DNA from: Ardenticatenia bacterium | GTDB taxonomy: Bacteria > Chloroflexota > Anaerolineae > 4572-78 > NAK82 | Length of the DNA: 48,256 nt | Direction: 5' to 3' | Assembly: GCA_003130875.1 (NCBI GenBank) | Contig: QEXY01000003.1 | Coordinates: 1 to 48,256 of the forward strand | Shown here: positions 41,568 to 48,256 of the stretch, piece after piece | How positions within the stretch are numbered: position 1 is the stretch's first letter | How the letters are laid out: the number at the start of each line of letters is the position of its first letter | Notes under the pieces: model-generated | What the model was told of the DNA's origin: nothing | Databases searched by the model: none | The model's input: the letters and a program-made list of their open reading frames with translations, nothing else | Position numbers and translations under genes: made by a program

Positions 41568-43770
41568 TAAGACGAGCGAGCCCCGACTGATCGCTAATGG
41601 GCAATCGCCCACACCATCCAGACGTGCGATTCTACCCGGCGTCTTGCTGGGACTGGTCTTTCTCCTGCTGAGCAGCTTCATCCTGACGGTACGTTTTCCC
41701 CCGGCGGATCACATCGAGCATCTCCAGGTAGGGGATGTCGCGCCACGTGACATCCTGGCTCCGCGGCGTATCACCTACGTCAGTGAAGTGGAAACCGAAG
41801 CCGCGCGGGCGCGTGCAGAGGCTGCTGTTGCGGAGATCTATGATCTGCCGGATGCCAGCATCGCCCGGCGACAGATTGCGCGTGCGCGCCAGATCCTCGA
41901 TTATTTCGACTCGGTGCGGGCAGATGCCTATGCCACCCCCGAAGAGAAGCGCGAGCTGATCGCCGCGGTCAACGACCTGGTCCTGACCGACACCATCATC
42001 AACGGCGTGCTCACAGCGGACAACAACACCTGGTTGATGATCAAGGGCGAAGTGATCTCAGTGCTCGACCAGGCGATGCGCACCGAGATCCGTCCAGTGC
42101 AGCTGGCAGCGGTGCGGCGTCGCCTTCCTACGTTGATCAGCTTGGAGGTGAGCGACGAAGCGGCCCAGATTATTGTAGCCATTGTTGAAGATCTGATTCA
42201 GCCCAACACCTTCATCAACCAGGAGCGCACGGCGGAGGAACGTCGCTTGGCGCGTGAGAGTGTGCCGCCCATCTCGGTCACCTTTGAACAGAATGAAGTG
42301 ATCGTGCGCGCAGGAGAGGTGGTTCGCCCGGAGCATCTGGAAGCCTTCCGAGCGCTTGGGTTACGTGAAGCTGATTCGCCAACGCGCTCCCTGTTGGGCA
42401 CACTGGCATATCTGGGTATCCTCTCCCTGACAGTGGGCGTTTACATATGGCGTTTTCGTCCTCGGCGACTCGGCGATAGCCGTTATCTGGGGCTGACGTT
42501 TGGACTTTCGTTGCTCTTCATCGTACTGATCCGAGTGCTGGTGCCCGGACGCACCTTGTTGCCTTATCTTTTCCCTGTGGCAGCTTGGCCTATCGTGTCG
42601 GGTGCGCTTGTCGACGTACACTTTGGTATGCTGGTGGCCACGATCGCCAGTGTGACGGTGGGGTACGTCACACATGGGGCGCTCGAGCTGATGGTATATT
42701 ACCTGGTTGCTGGTTGGGTGGGCACGCTGAGCCTGGGGCGAGTCGAGCGCGTCAACCGCCTGCTGTGGGCCGGCATCTATGTGACGCTCTGCAATATGTT
42801 GGTGATTTTGATCTTCCGCGTCCCCGTGCGCACAATCGATCCCCTGGGTCTGCTTCAATTAATGGGGGCAGCGTTTGCGAACGGGACATTGTCAGCGAGC
42901 TTGCCTCTGTTGATCTTCTTCGTAGCCGGTTCGGTGCTTCGCATCACCACATCACTCCAACTACTCGACCTCGCGCGCCCGACACAGCCTCTGCTGCGCC
43001 AGCTCTTGCTGAATGCACCGGGCACCTACCACCACAGCCTGCTGGTCAGTAACCTGGCAGAACAAGCCGCCGAACGTATCGGTGCCGACACCTTATTAAC
43101 CCGCGTCGGCGCTTACTATCACGACATCGGCAAAGTCCTGCGCCCCTATTTTTTCGTGGAAAACCAGATGTACGGCAATCCTGTTCAGGAGCGGCTGGAT
43201 CCCTATACGAACGCCCAGGTGATTCTCAACCATGTCCGGGACGGCCTCGAACTGGCCAGGAAGTACCGCCTACCCCCCGAGATCCGAGCGTTCATCGCCG
43301 AGCACCAAGGCACCAGCCTGACCCGCTATTTTTACAACAAGGCGCTCGAGATCGCCGAAGACCCGACCCAAGTGGATGCGGAAGCCTTCCGCTACCCAGG
43401 GCCGCGCCCCCAGAGCAAGGAGACCGCTATCGTGATGCTCGCCGATGCCAGTGAATCGGCAGTACGCGCGAGCAATCCGAGCTCGGTCGAAGAAATCGAC
43501 CAAATCGTGCGCAACGTGATCCTGGAACGTCTGGTGAACGGGGAGCTGGACGAATGTGACCTAACTATGCGAGAGTTAAAAGCGATTCGCGAGACCTTCG
43601 TGCAAATGTTGCAAGGTGCGTTTCATCCGCGCATCAAATATCCCGAAGCAGCATTTCGCGTCACGAATTCCGATGTGCCTCGAGCAGAGATGCCATCCCC
43701 TGCGGATCTCGAAAGCACCCCCGAATCGCTTCCGTTGGAGAGTGACTCCCAGGGAGAGGTCGCTTGCTAA
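41551..43770 (+). CDS. 7TMR-HD membrane phosphodiesterase (PgpH-type)
   Basis: 739 aa. After an N-terminal transmembrane segment (~30-50) comes an extracytoplasmic 7TMR-HDED sensor (~60-285), then seven transmembrane segments (~300-480) and a cytosolic HD phosphohydrolase domain with TYHHSLLVSNLAEQAAERIGA and GAYYHDIGKVLRPYFFVENQ, further His motifs, and an AEHQGTSLTRYFYNKA motif. PgpH of Listeria, with this layout, hydrolyses c-di-AMP. The substrate here is inferred. GTG start at 41551 overlapping the LON-domain gene. It faces a KimA-like K+ importer across the pilin gene. Confidence 0.92.
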   Translation: MVRGSDKTSEPRLIANGQSPTPSRRAILPGVLLGLVFLLLSSFILTVRFPPADHIEHLQVGDVAPRDILAPRRITYVSEVETEAARARAEAAVAEIYDLPDASIARRQIARARQILDYFDSVRADAYATPEEKRELIAAVNDLVLTDTIINGVLTADNNTWLMIKGEVISVLDQAMRTEIRPVQLAAVRRRLPTLISLEVSDEAAQIIVAIVEDLIQPNTFINQERTAEERRLARESVPPISVTFEQNEVIVRAGEVVRPEHLEAFRALGLREADSPTRSLLGTLAYLGILSLTVGVYIWRFRPRRLGDSRYLGLTFGLSLLFIVLIRVLVPGRTLLPYLFPVAAWPIVSGALVDVHFGMLVATIASVTVGYVTHGALELMVYYLVAGWVGTLSLGRVERVNRLLWAGIYVTLCNMLVILIFRVPVRTIDPLGLLQLMGAAFANGTLSASLPLLIFFVAGSVLRITTSLQLLDLARPTQPLLRQLLLNAPGTYHHSLLVSNLAEQAAERIGADTLLTRVGAYYHDIGKVLRPYFFVENQMYGNPVQERLDPYTNAQVILNHVRDGLELARKYRLPPEIRAFIAEHQGTSLTRYFYNKALEIAEDPTQVDAEAFRYPGPRPQSKETAIVMLADASESAVRASNPSSVEEIDQIVRNVILERLVNGELDECDLTMRELKAIRETFVQMLQGAFHPRIKYPEAAFRVTNSDVPRAEMPSPADLESTPESLPLESDSQGEVAC

Positions 43771-43793
43771 CCCTGATCGACTTAAAATGGAAA

Positions 43794-43814
43794 GGCCCCA
43801 TCTCGGATGGGGCC
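43794..43814 (-). terminator. Rho-independent terminator after the pilin gene
   Basis: A perfect 9-bp GC-rich stem (GGCCCCATC with GATGGGGCC, three-base loop) lies 47 bases past the pilin stop on the minus strand and is followed by TTTCCATTTT. On the plus strand there is no U-run, though it may also slow readthrough from the PgpH-type gene. Confidence 0.7.
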
Positions 43815-43860
43815 AAATGAATGGGAAACTATGTCCAACTGAATAAATCGGAACACCAGA

Positions 43861-44007
43861 CTACAAGTTGCTGACGATGTTGCTGAACACGTTGCCAACG
43901 ATCGGGCCCAGCAAGAGCAGGATGGCGATCACCACGATGGCTACCAGGACGAGGATCAGCGCATACTCCACCAGCCCCTGGCCCTTCTCACGCGGAAGGT
44001 ACAACAT
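43861..44007 (-). CDS. Flp/Fap-type pilin
   Basis: 48 aa: a short leader with MLYLPREKG, then QGLVEYALILVLVAIVVIAI and a C-terminal hydrophilic tail. The Flp signature is present: cleavage after Gly9 by a TadV-type prepilin peptidase would leave mature QGLVEY with Glu at +5. The strong ribosome site AGGAGGTG and its own promoter support it being real. No Tad assembly gene is in the window, so the secretion machinery must lie elsewhere. It builds type IVb/Tad pili for attachment. Confidence 0.92.
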   Translation of the reverse strand: MLYLPREKGQGLVEYALILVLVAIVVIAILLLLGPIVGNVFSNIVSNL

Positions 44008-44047
44008 CTCTTTTCACCTCCTTTCTTTTTGAAGATTATCTGCCACC

Positions 44048-44076
44048 ATCATACAGGGGCAGCTTCCAAAACGCAA
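44048..44076 (-). promoter_or_regulatory. Promoter of the pilin gene
   Basis: On the minus strand TTGCGT (44076-44071), a 17-nt spacer and TATGAT (44053-44048), about 40 bases upstream of the ATG. It allows the pilin to be expressed separately from the upstream transporter gene. Confidence 0.6.
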
Positions 44077-44113
44077 TAGGTAATAGGTACTATAACTGGT
44101 CGTTCGCATAAGA

Positions 44114-44130
44114 GTGGGAGCTATTCCCAC
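44114..44130 (-). terminator. Possible weak terminator after the KimA-like gene
   Basis: Perfect 6-bp hairpin (GTGGGA, five-base loop, TCCCAC) 24 bases past the transporter stop. On the minus strand it is followed by TCTTAT, only a partial U-tract. Confidence 0.4.
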
Positions 44131-44153
44131 CTCGAAACGGTCTCGTTGCTCTG

Positions 44154-46106
44154 TCAGTCAATGTGATAGGGCACATCTACAATCACTAAGCCCGGCCGCA
44201 TGGTCAGCGCGACGCGCAACATCCAGGCGGTTTGGGTATGCAGCAACCCAGCTAACCAGTTGCGTGAGACAAACTGTGGCACCACTACAGTGATCACCTC
44301 GTTAGGCTGACGCGTGGTATCCATGCGCTCAATGTAGTCCAGAAGTGGCCCCAACATCTGGCGGTAAGGTGAATCGAGGATGACCAGTCGCACGCCTTCC
44401 CCCCATGTTTCCCATTTGGTACGCACCTTCTCCGCATCTTCCGCATCGACGGAAACGTATACGGCGGTGACGTCCTGCGACAGCGAGCGCGCATAGCGCA
44501 GTGCGGCAAGCGTGCCACGGTGCACGCCTCCGATAGGGAGAATGACGCGATGACGCGACACCGGCGGCGGAACCCCATATTTTTCCAGCGAAAGGCGCGC
44601 AGCAACGTTGCGGTAGTGGCGGTGGATCGCGCTGAACATCACCACCAGCGCGGGGATCAACACCAACACGATCCACGCACCGTACATAAACTTGGTCACT
44701 GCAAATATGCACATCACGATCGCTGTACACACGGCGCCGAATCCGTTGATCACCATGCGCACCTGCCAGCCTGGTTCATAGCGCAAGGTTGAACCGCGCT
44801 CTCGAACCTCCTGACCAGGCGGCAGATGGCCGATCTTCCACCAACGATGCGCCATGCCAGCTTGCGAGAGGGTGAAAGAGAGGAACACCCCGATGGCATA
44901 GAGCGGGATCAAAGCATTGACACTGGCCTGGAAAGCGATGATCAACAGCGACGCGACCAGACACAGCAACACGATTCCGCGTGAGAAGACCAGTCGACTG
45001 CCCAGATAGGCTAGCTGACGTGGCAGGAAGCCATCCTGCGCCACCAGCGCACCTAATCGGGGGAAACCGTTGAAAGCGGTGTTTGTCGCCATAATGAGGA
45101 TCACCGTCGTGGCGATGATGACCGCCATATAGGGAATACCATAGGATCCAAAAGTGGTGCGAGCGAGCTGGGAGATGACCGTCTCCGTTTCCGCGGGCAC
45201 GGCATGGATTTGTACGGCGAGGAATGAGATGCACAGGAAAAGGCTTCCCAAGATGCCGGCCATCCAGAGCAAAGTGATACCGGCATTGCGGCTGCGCGGT
45301 TCTTTGAAGGCCTGGACACCGTTCGAGATTGCTTCGACACCGGTGAGCGCAGCCGTACCGCTTGAGAAAGCTCGCAGCAACAGGAATGGTGTGACGATCG
45401 CGACACTTTCAGATATCTCCATCGCGGGTGGGTTTTCTACGTGGCCCAGAGCGCCACTGAAATAGCGATAGAGGGCCACCACCATGGTCAGCGTTATGGT
45501 GAACAGGAAGAAATAGGTGGGAACGGCAAAGATGGAGCCGGATTCGCGCACCCCGCGCAAGTTGATCAGCATAATCACGGTCACCAATCCCACCGCAAGC
45601 CAGACCCGATAGGGAAACAGATCCTGAAACGCCGAGATAATCTGGGCCACCCCCGAAGACACTGAAACCGCTACGGTGAGAATGTAGTCGGTGAGCAGTG
45701 CAGCAGCTGCGATCTTGGCGGGCAATTCGCCCAAATTATCCCGCGCTACAATATACGCGCCGCCCCCGTCCGGATAGGCATGGATGGTCTGTTCATAGGA
45801 CAAGGTGACAATGCCGAGCAACACCACGATGGCAATCGAAATAGGAAAGGTGTAGCCAAAGGCAGCCGCCCCGGCGACCGCTAAGACGAACAGGATTTCC
45901 TGGGTAGCATATGCTGTCGAGGAGAGGGCATCGGAGGAGAAGATCGCCAGGCCAACAATCTTGCCCACCTTTTCTTCAGCCATCTTGGCAGTCGCTAAGG
46001 GCTCGCCAATCAGCCAACGACGCAATCGCGAAGGAGGAGGACCCGGCATCACCTCGCGCAAAACGGTGACGCCATTCTCTTCTTGAACCAGATCGTGCCG
46101 AATCAT
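44154..46106 (-). CDS. APC-superfamily transporter, KimA-like (probable K+ importer)
   Basis: About 650 aa with ~12 transmembrane segments and a soluble C-terminal domain (from ~500, RVILPIGGVHRGTLAALRYARSLSQDVTAVYVSVDAEDAEKV, universal-stress-protein-like). The N-terminal region closely follows B. subtilis KimA as I recall it: LIGEPL, FSSDALSSTAYATQEILFVLA, HAYPDGGGAYIVARDNLGELPAKIAA, LTDYILTVAVSVSSG, LINLRGVRESGS. KimA imports potassium and is inhibited by c-di-AMP. Start ATG 46106 (GGGTGAGG upstream) is preferred over the TTG at 46136. An amino-acid permease is the alternative. Confidence 0.85.
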   Translation of the reverse strand: MIRHDLVQEENGVTVLREVMPGPPPSRLRRWLIGEPLATAKMAEEKVGKIVGLAIFSSDALSSTAYATQEILFVLAVAGAAAFGYTFPISIAIVVLLGIVTLSYEQTIHAYPDGGGAYIVARDNLGELPAKIAAAALLTDYILTVAVSVSSGVAQIISAFQDLFPYRVWLAVGLVTVIMLINLRGVRESGSIFAVPTYFFLFTITLTMVVALYRYFSGALGHVENPPAMEISESVAIVTPFLLLRAFSSGTAALTGVEAISNGVQAFKEPRSRNAGITLLWMAGILGSLFLCISFLAVQIHAVPAETETVISQLARTTFGSYGIPYMAVIIATTVILIMATNTAFNGFPRLGALVAQDGFLPRQLAYLGSRLVFSRGIVLLCLVASLLIIAFQASVNALIPLYAIGVFLSFTLSQAGMAHRWWKIGHLPPGQEVRERGSTLRYEPGWQVRMVINGFGAVCTAIVMCIFAVTKFMYGAWIVLVLIPALVVMFSAIHRHYRNVAARLSLEKYGVPPPVSRHRVILPIGGVHRGTLAALRYARSLSQDVTAVYVSVDAEDAEKVRTKWETWGEGVRLVILDSPYRQMLGPLLDYIERMDTTRQPNEVITVVVPQFVSRNWLAGLLHTQTAWMLRVALTMRPGLVIVDVPYHID

Positions 46107-46160
46107 AACCTCACCCGAGTGCTCTATATGCACCAAGCCAAAATGGAGAACCGAGCCACT

Positions 46161-46189
46161 ATGTTACGCCCAGCACCCTGTCTGGTCAA
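46161..46189 (-). promoter_or_regulatory. Promoter of the KimA-like gene
   Basis: On the minus strand TTGACC (46189-46184), a 17-nt spacer and TAACAT (46166-46161). Transcription would begin near 46154, giving a leader under 50 nt, too short for a c-di-AMP (ydaO) riboswitch. Confidence 0.6.
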
Positions 46190-46270
46190 ACGGGATGGGA
46201 GTGCATTTCATATCTGTGGGAGATGCGAGGTTCCAATGAAGCCGTGTGTGCGAGCGAGCAGCAAGCATTC

Positions 46271-46320
46271 ATCCCGGAGCACGCAGAGAGAAACGCAAAG
46301 CCTCTGCGTGCTCCGGGGAT
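46271..46320. repeat. Long hairpin, REP-like intergenic repeat
   Basis: ATCCCGGAGCACGCAGAG (46271-46288) and CTCTGCGTGCTCCGGGGAT (46302-46320) form an 18-bp stem with one bulged base and a 13-nt loop. It sits in the non-coding gap between the DUF438 gene and the KimA-like gene and could end transcription from the former, though no clean U-run follows. A GGGGAT/ATCCCC pair just downstream offers an alternative fold. Only one copy is in the window. Confidence 0.6.
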
Positions 46321-46392
46321 AAGAGATTTTCATCCCCTGGCAGTCGCGGCGCGATTGGGATTGCCCCCCTGCGTGCCAGAGGGTCTTGTCTC

Positions 46393-47604
46393 TCAGTCGT
46401 CCAGCAGGCGTTTTTCGCCTTGCAACGTGCGAATGGCGGTGACATCTTGCGTGACCTCCAGAGTGCCGCGATAAGCACCCTGGGCATCGCGTACCGCGAA
46501 GTAGCGGATGTGGATGAAGCGGCCGCCCTGCTCGACCGGCCCACCCATTTGAATCCAGAACTCGGCCACGTCGCGGCGGTTGTTGCGGAAATCGTCCAGG
46601 ATGCGCTGCACGCGATGCACGCTCGTCGGCGGATGGCACTGCTGAACTTTGCGCCCGATGATGGCCGGATCGCGCACGAAAATGCGTTCCCGCGTGCCCG
46701 AATAGAAGCGCACCGTGTCGTGCTCGTCCACAAAGGTTACGTCCACAGGCAGATGGGTCAGCAACAGGTTGATCTGCTCCACGGTGAGTGCTCCGACTTG
46801 CAAGGGGATCAACGTATCCGGAGACGGGGCAGCCGCCCGCACCTCCAGTACATAGGACGGGCGTGGAGCAGCCACTGGCATGTCGAGCACCATCTCTCCG
46901 CTCACGAGCGCCTCCCATTCTTGATCCGCGAGCAACCGCAGCGCCGTGGGAAACAGGATGTTCTCTTCCTTGTAGAACATCTCACGCATCGCCCGTGCTA
47001 CTTCCTGGAAAAGTGGCATCACCCGTTCAGACTGAGGATGATCCTCGAGGAGTGCGGCCAGCTGTTTCCACCCGGCCCGAATGTCATCGTGAATCGCCCA
47101 CATGACAGTGGAGGGGCCAGTAAAGCCGCGTTTCTCCAGGTAGGGGAAGAGGCCGTTTTCTTTGCGTAGATAGTGCTGCTCGTGTTCCCGCAGTTTCTGC
47201 AAAAACGTGCGTGCTTCAGGCCATTGTTCTGCCCGAATCGTTTGCTCGAGCGCCGCCAAGGCGCGCTCTGCCGCTACGTTCTCCGCCTTCATGCGTGCGA
47301 TGAAGGTTTCAGCAGGTGAGGATACACCTGCTGCTTCTGCCAAGTACTGTTGAGCGGCATGGGCGCCCAACGCCTCGCGAAAGACCGCCACGTGGACGTC
47401 GCACAGCCGCTTGATCTCCGTCGCCGGCATGCCCTCGGCGATCAAGGTTTGCTCCAGCATCGCGATCTCCGTCGGTTCGATCTCGGCCAGCAGCGTGGCG
47501 AAGTCTTGTTTCACCTCTTCGACACTTTTGCCGGCATGGAGTTGATGGATCATGCGCTTGAGCGCCTCTTTGCGCCACGCAAGATTGTTCAGGTATTCGC
47601 TCAT
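46393..47604 (-). CDS. DUF438-hemerythrin-PAS sensor-like protein
   Basis: 403 aa in three parts: N-terminal DUF438 (~5-75: EALKRMIHQLHAGKSVEEVKQDFATLLAEIEPTEIAMLEQTLI), a hemerythrin-like four-helix bundle (~90-215: LREHEQHYLRKENGLFPYLEKRG, MWAIHDDIRAGW, MREMFYKEENILFP, with the His/Glu di-iron ligands), and a C-terminal PAS domain (~270-395: PVDVTFVDEHDTVRFYSGTRERIFVRDPAIIGRKVQQCHPPTS). This order occurs in anaerobes and is thought to sense oxygen, NO or redox state. No output domain, so it probably acts through partners. ATG 47604 with AGGAGGT. A CRP/FNR-like operator lies upstream. Confidence 0.9.
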   Translation of the reverse strand: MSEYLNNLAWRKEALKRMIHQLHAGKSVEEVKQDFATLLAEIEPTEIAMLEQTLIAEGMPATEIKRLCDVHVAVFREALGAHAAQQYLAEAAGVSSPAETFIARMKAENVAAERALAALEQTIRAEQWPEARTFLQKLREHEQHYLRKENGLFPYLEKRGFTGPSTVMWAIHDDIRAGWKQLAALLEDHPQSERVMPLFQEVARAMREMFYKEENILFPTALRLLADQEWEALVSGEMVLDMPVAAPRPSYVLEVRAAAPSPDTLIPLQVGALTVEQINLLLTHLPVDVTFVDEHDTVRFYSGTRERIFVRDPAIIGRKVQQCHPPTSVHRVQRILDDFRNNRRDVAEFWIQMGGPVEQGGRFIHIRYFAVRDAQGAYRGTLEVTQDVTAIRTLQGEKRLLDD

Positions 47605-47680
47605 GTCTTTCCAACCTCCTGAAAATGCTGAGAGTGGTTGTTTGCCGTTCTCGATCCTAACACAATCTCCTCTATTGTTC

Positions 47681-47696
47681 GGTGATTTTTGTCACA
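47681..47696 (-). promoter_or_regulatory. Possible CRP/FNR-family operator
   Basis: GTGA and TCAC arms separated by six bases form a CRP/FNR-type palindrome 77 bp upstream of the DUF438-hemerythrin gene. An oxygen-responsive regulator here would suit the protein's role. The same ATATGTGACAAAA string occurs at 88-100, where it overlaps the radC -35 box. Confidence 0.4.
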
Positions 47697-47732
47697 TATC
47701 TTGCGGATCCGCTCGGGCCCGTTATGCGGCGC

Positions 47733-47793
47733 GAGGGTGTTGAAAAAGTCCGCTGAAAAGTGTTATGCTGCCTTGGCAACGCGTTCATAGGCT
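47733..47793 (+). mobile_element. IS terminal repeat, outer end at 47733
   Basis: This 61-bp segment starts GAGGGTGTTGAAAAAGTC and is the inverted copy, with one mismatch, of window positions 1-61. It marks the left end of the IS remnant whose transposase lies at 47903 onward. The bases flanking it outside do not match those flanking the copy at the start, so the two copies are not one simple composite insertion. Confidence 0.8.
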
Positions 47794-47902
47794 TCATTCA
47801 GCCCGGATGATCCACCTCACCCGGTCTCATCGATCCATCTTCTGCCCTCCCTGTTCCCTTTCCATCCCCCTTTTTCTGCGTCCTGGCAGACTCCGCCCTG
47901 GG

Positions 47903-48256
47903 TCAGGCTGCCACCGCGGCCCGCCCGCGGAATGACACCCCCGTTAAAAGCCGCACCAGGCGCTTGAGGTTGAGCACGATTGCCGTCAGAAACACCTGAA
48001 CGGCGTAGCGCAGCAACCCCACCGAGCGACAGCGCTGTCCACTATCTGAATACTGCCAAACACCACCCCACGCGCCTGCGCCTGGCGTACGATCTCCGCT
48101 AACAAGGCCTCCAGACACGCCTCCTGCCCCTGCTCCACTATCCGCGCCTTGAACGCACTCAAGGTCGTGTGATCCGGCGCCCGCTCATTCGCCGCCAAGC
48201 CCACAAACCAGCGCGCCGGCAAATTCTCCTGCACATACACCGCCACCTGCCGCTCG
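47903..48256 (-). pseudogene. Decayed IS transposase (IS5/IS1182-like), internally deleted and frameshifted, cut by window edge
   Basis: In one frame the N-terminal transposase domain is visible (VYVQENLPARWFVGLAANERAPDHTTLSAFKARI, then VFGSIQIVDS with the first catalytic Asp). Near 48030 the frame breaks and a second frame continues directly with the family's C-terminal segment (GLLRYAVQVFLTAIVLNLKRLVRLL), about 20 residues from the stop. The whole catalytic core between the first Asp and the last helix is missing, so it is non-functional. The 5' end continues beyond the window. Family is judged by style only. Confidence 0.8.

Noticed and set aside
46107-46260. ydaO c-di-AMP riboswitch in front of the KimA-like gene
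   Set aside because: The best promoter leaves a leader shorter than 50 nt, and no conserved riboswitch segments are seen.

Overview
The window looks like chromosome from a G+C-rich bacterium, most likely a member of the Chloroflexota (Anaerolineae-like). That placement is inferred from gene content and protein style: dipeptide-type ABC transporters next to MttB-family methyltransferases, a tandem eukaryotic-type phosphofructokinase, a lone Flp pilin and a LON-domain orphan. No rRNA or tRNA gene was recognised to confirm it. Gene density is high and most genes sit in tight same-strand runs with overlapping or nearly touching ends.

Layout. Positions 1-61 are the end of an insertion sequence whose inverted copy lies at 47733-47793, next to a decayed transposase, so both window edges are IS DNA. 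Then come radC and a TauE/SafE-type permease (+). A selD gene follows on the minus strand with an in-frame UGA at its catalytic position, together with a phosphohexomutase. A 90-bp MITE with intact target duplication (4285-4374) separates these from a GT-C-like membrane protein (+). A cNMP-binding/patatin phospholipase and a GAF histidine kinase (+) overlap by four bases. Next is a methyl-cycle operon (+): PfkB/adenosine-kinase-like, ahcY, metK. gyrB (-) is divergent from a long plus-strand run (15216-26522). That run encodes a peptide/opine-class ABC importer (Tat-exported binding protein, a permease with a ~390-residue insertion, a second permease, a fused double ATPase), a CBS-ACT protein, two MttB-family methyltransferases and CutA.

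From 35280 back to 26489 a six-gene minus-strand run encodes a TPR protein, SAM hydrolase (DUF62), fosfomycin-resistant-type MurA, an HDAC-like deacetylase, tandem PFK and a molybdopterin oxidoreductase. Divergent from it, a plus-strand run (35521-43770) encodes Hsp20, Lon, a PHP-AlbA_2 fusion, MogA/MoaB, a LON-domain protein and a 7TMR-HD (PgpH-type) phosphodiesterase. The last part holds an Flp pilin, a KimA-like potassium transporter and a DUF438-hemerythrin-PAS sensor, all minus strand.

How the parts work together. AhcY, the PfkB kinase and MetK close the SAM cycle, and the DUF62 enzyme gives a second route from SAM to adenosine. The PgpH-type enzyme (c-di-AMP breakdown in known relatives) faces a KimA-type K+ importer (c-di-AMP-inhibited in Bacillus), suggesting a c-di-AMP/potassium module. 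The ABC importer with MttB paralogues suggests uptake and demethylation of a methylated amine or betaine. MogA and the molybdopterin oxidoreductase are functionally linked. The strongest observation is the selenocysteine-type SelD with a plausible bacterial SECIS. The most unusual protein architectures are the permease with the large insertion and the PHP-AlbA_2 fusion.
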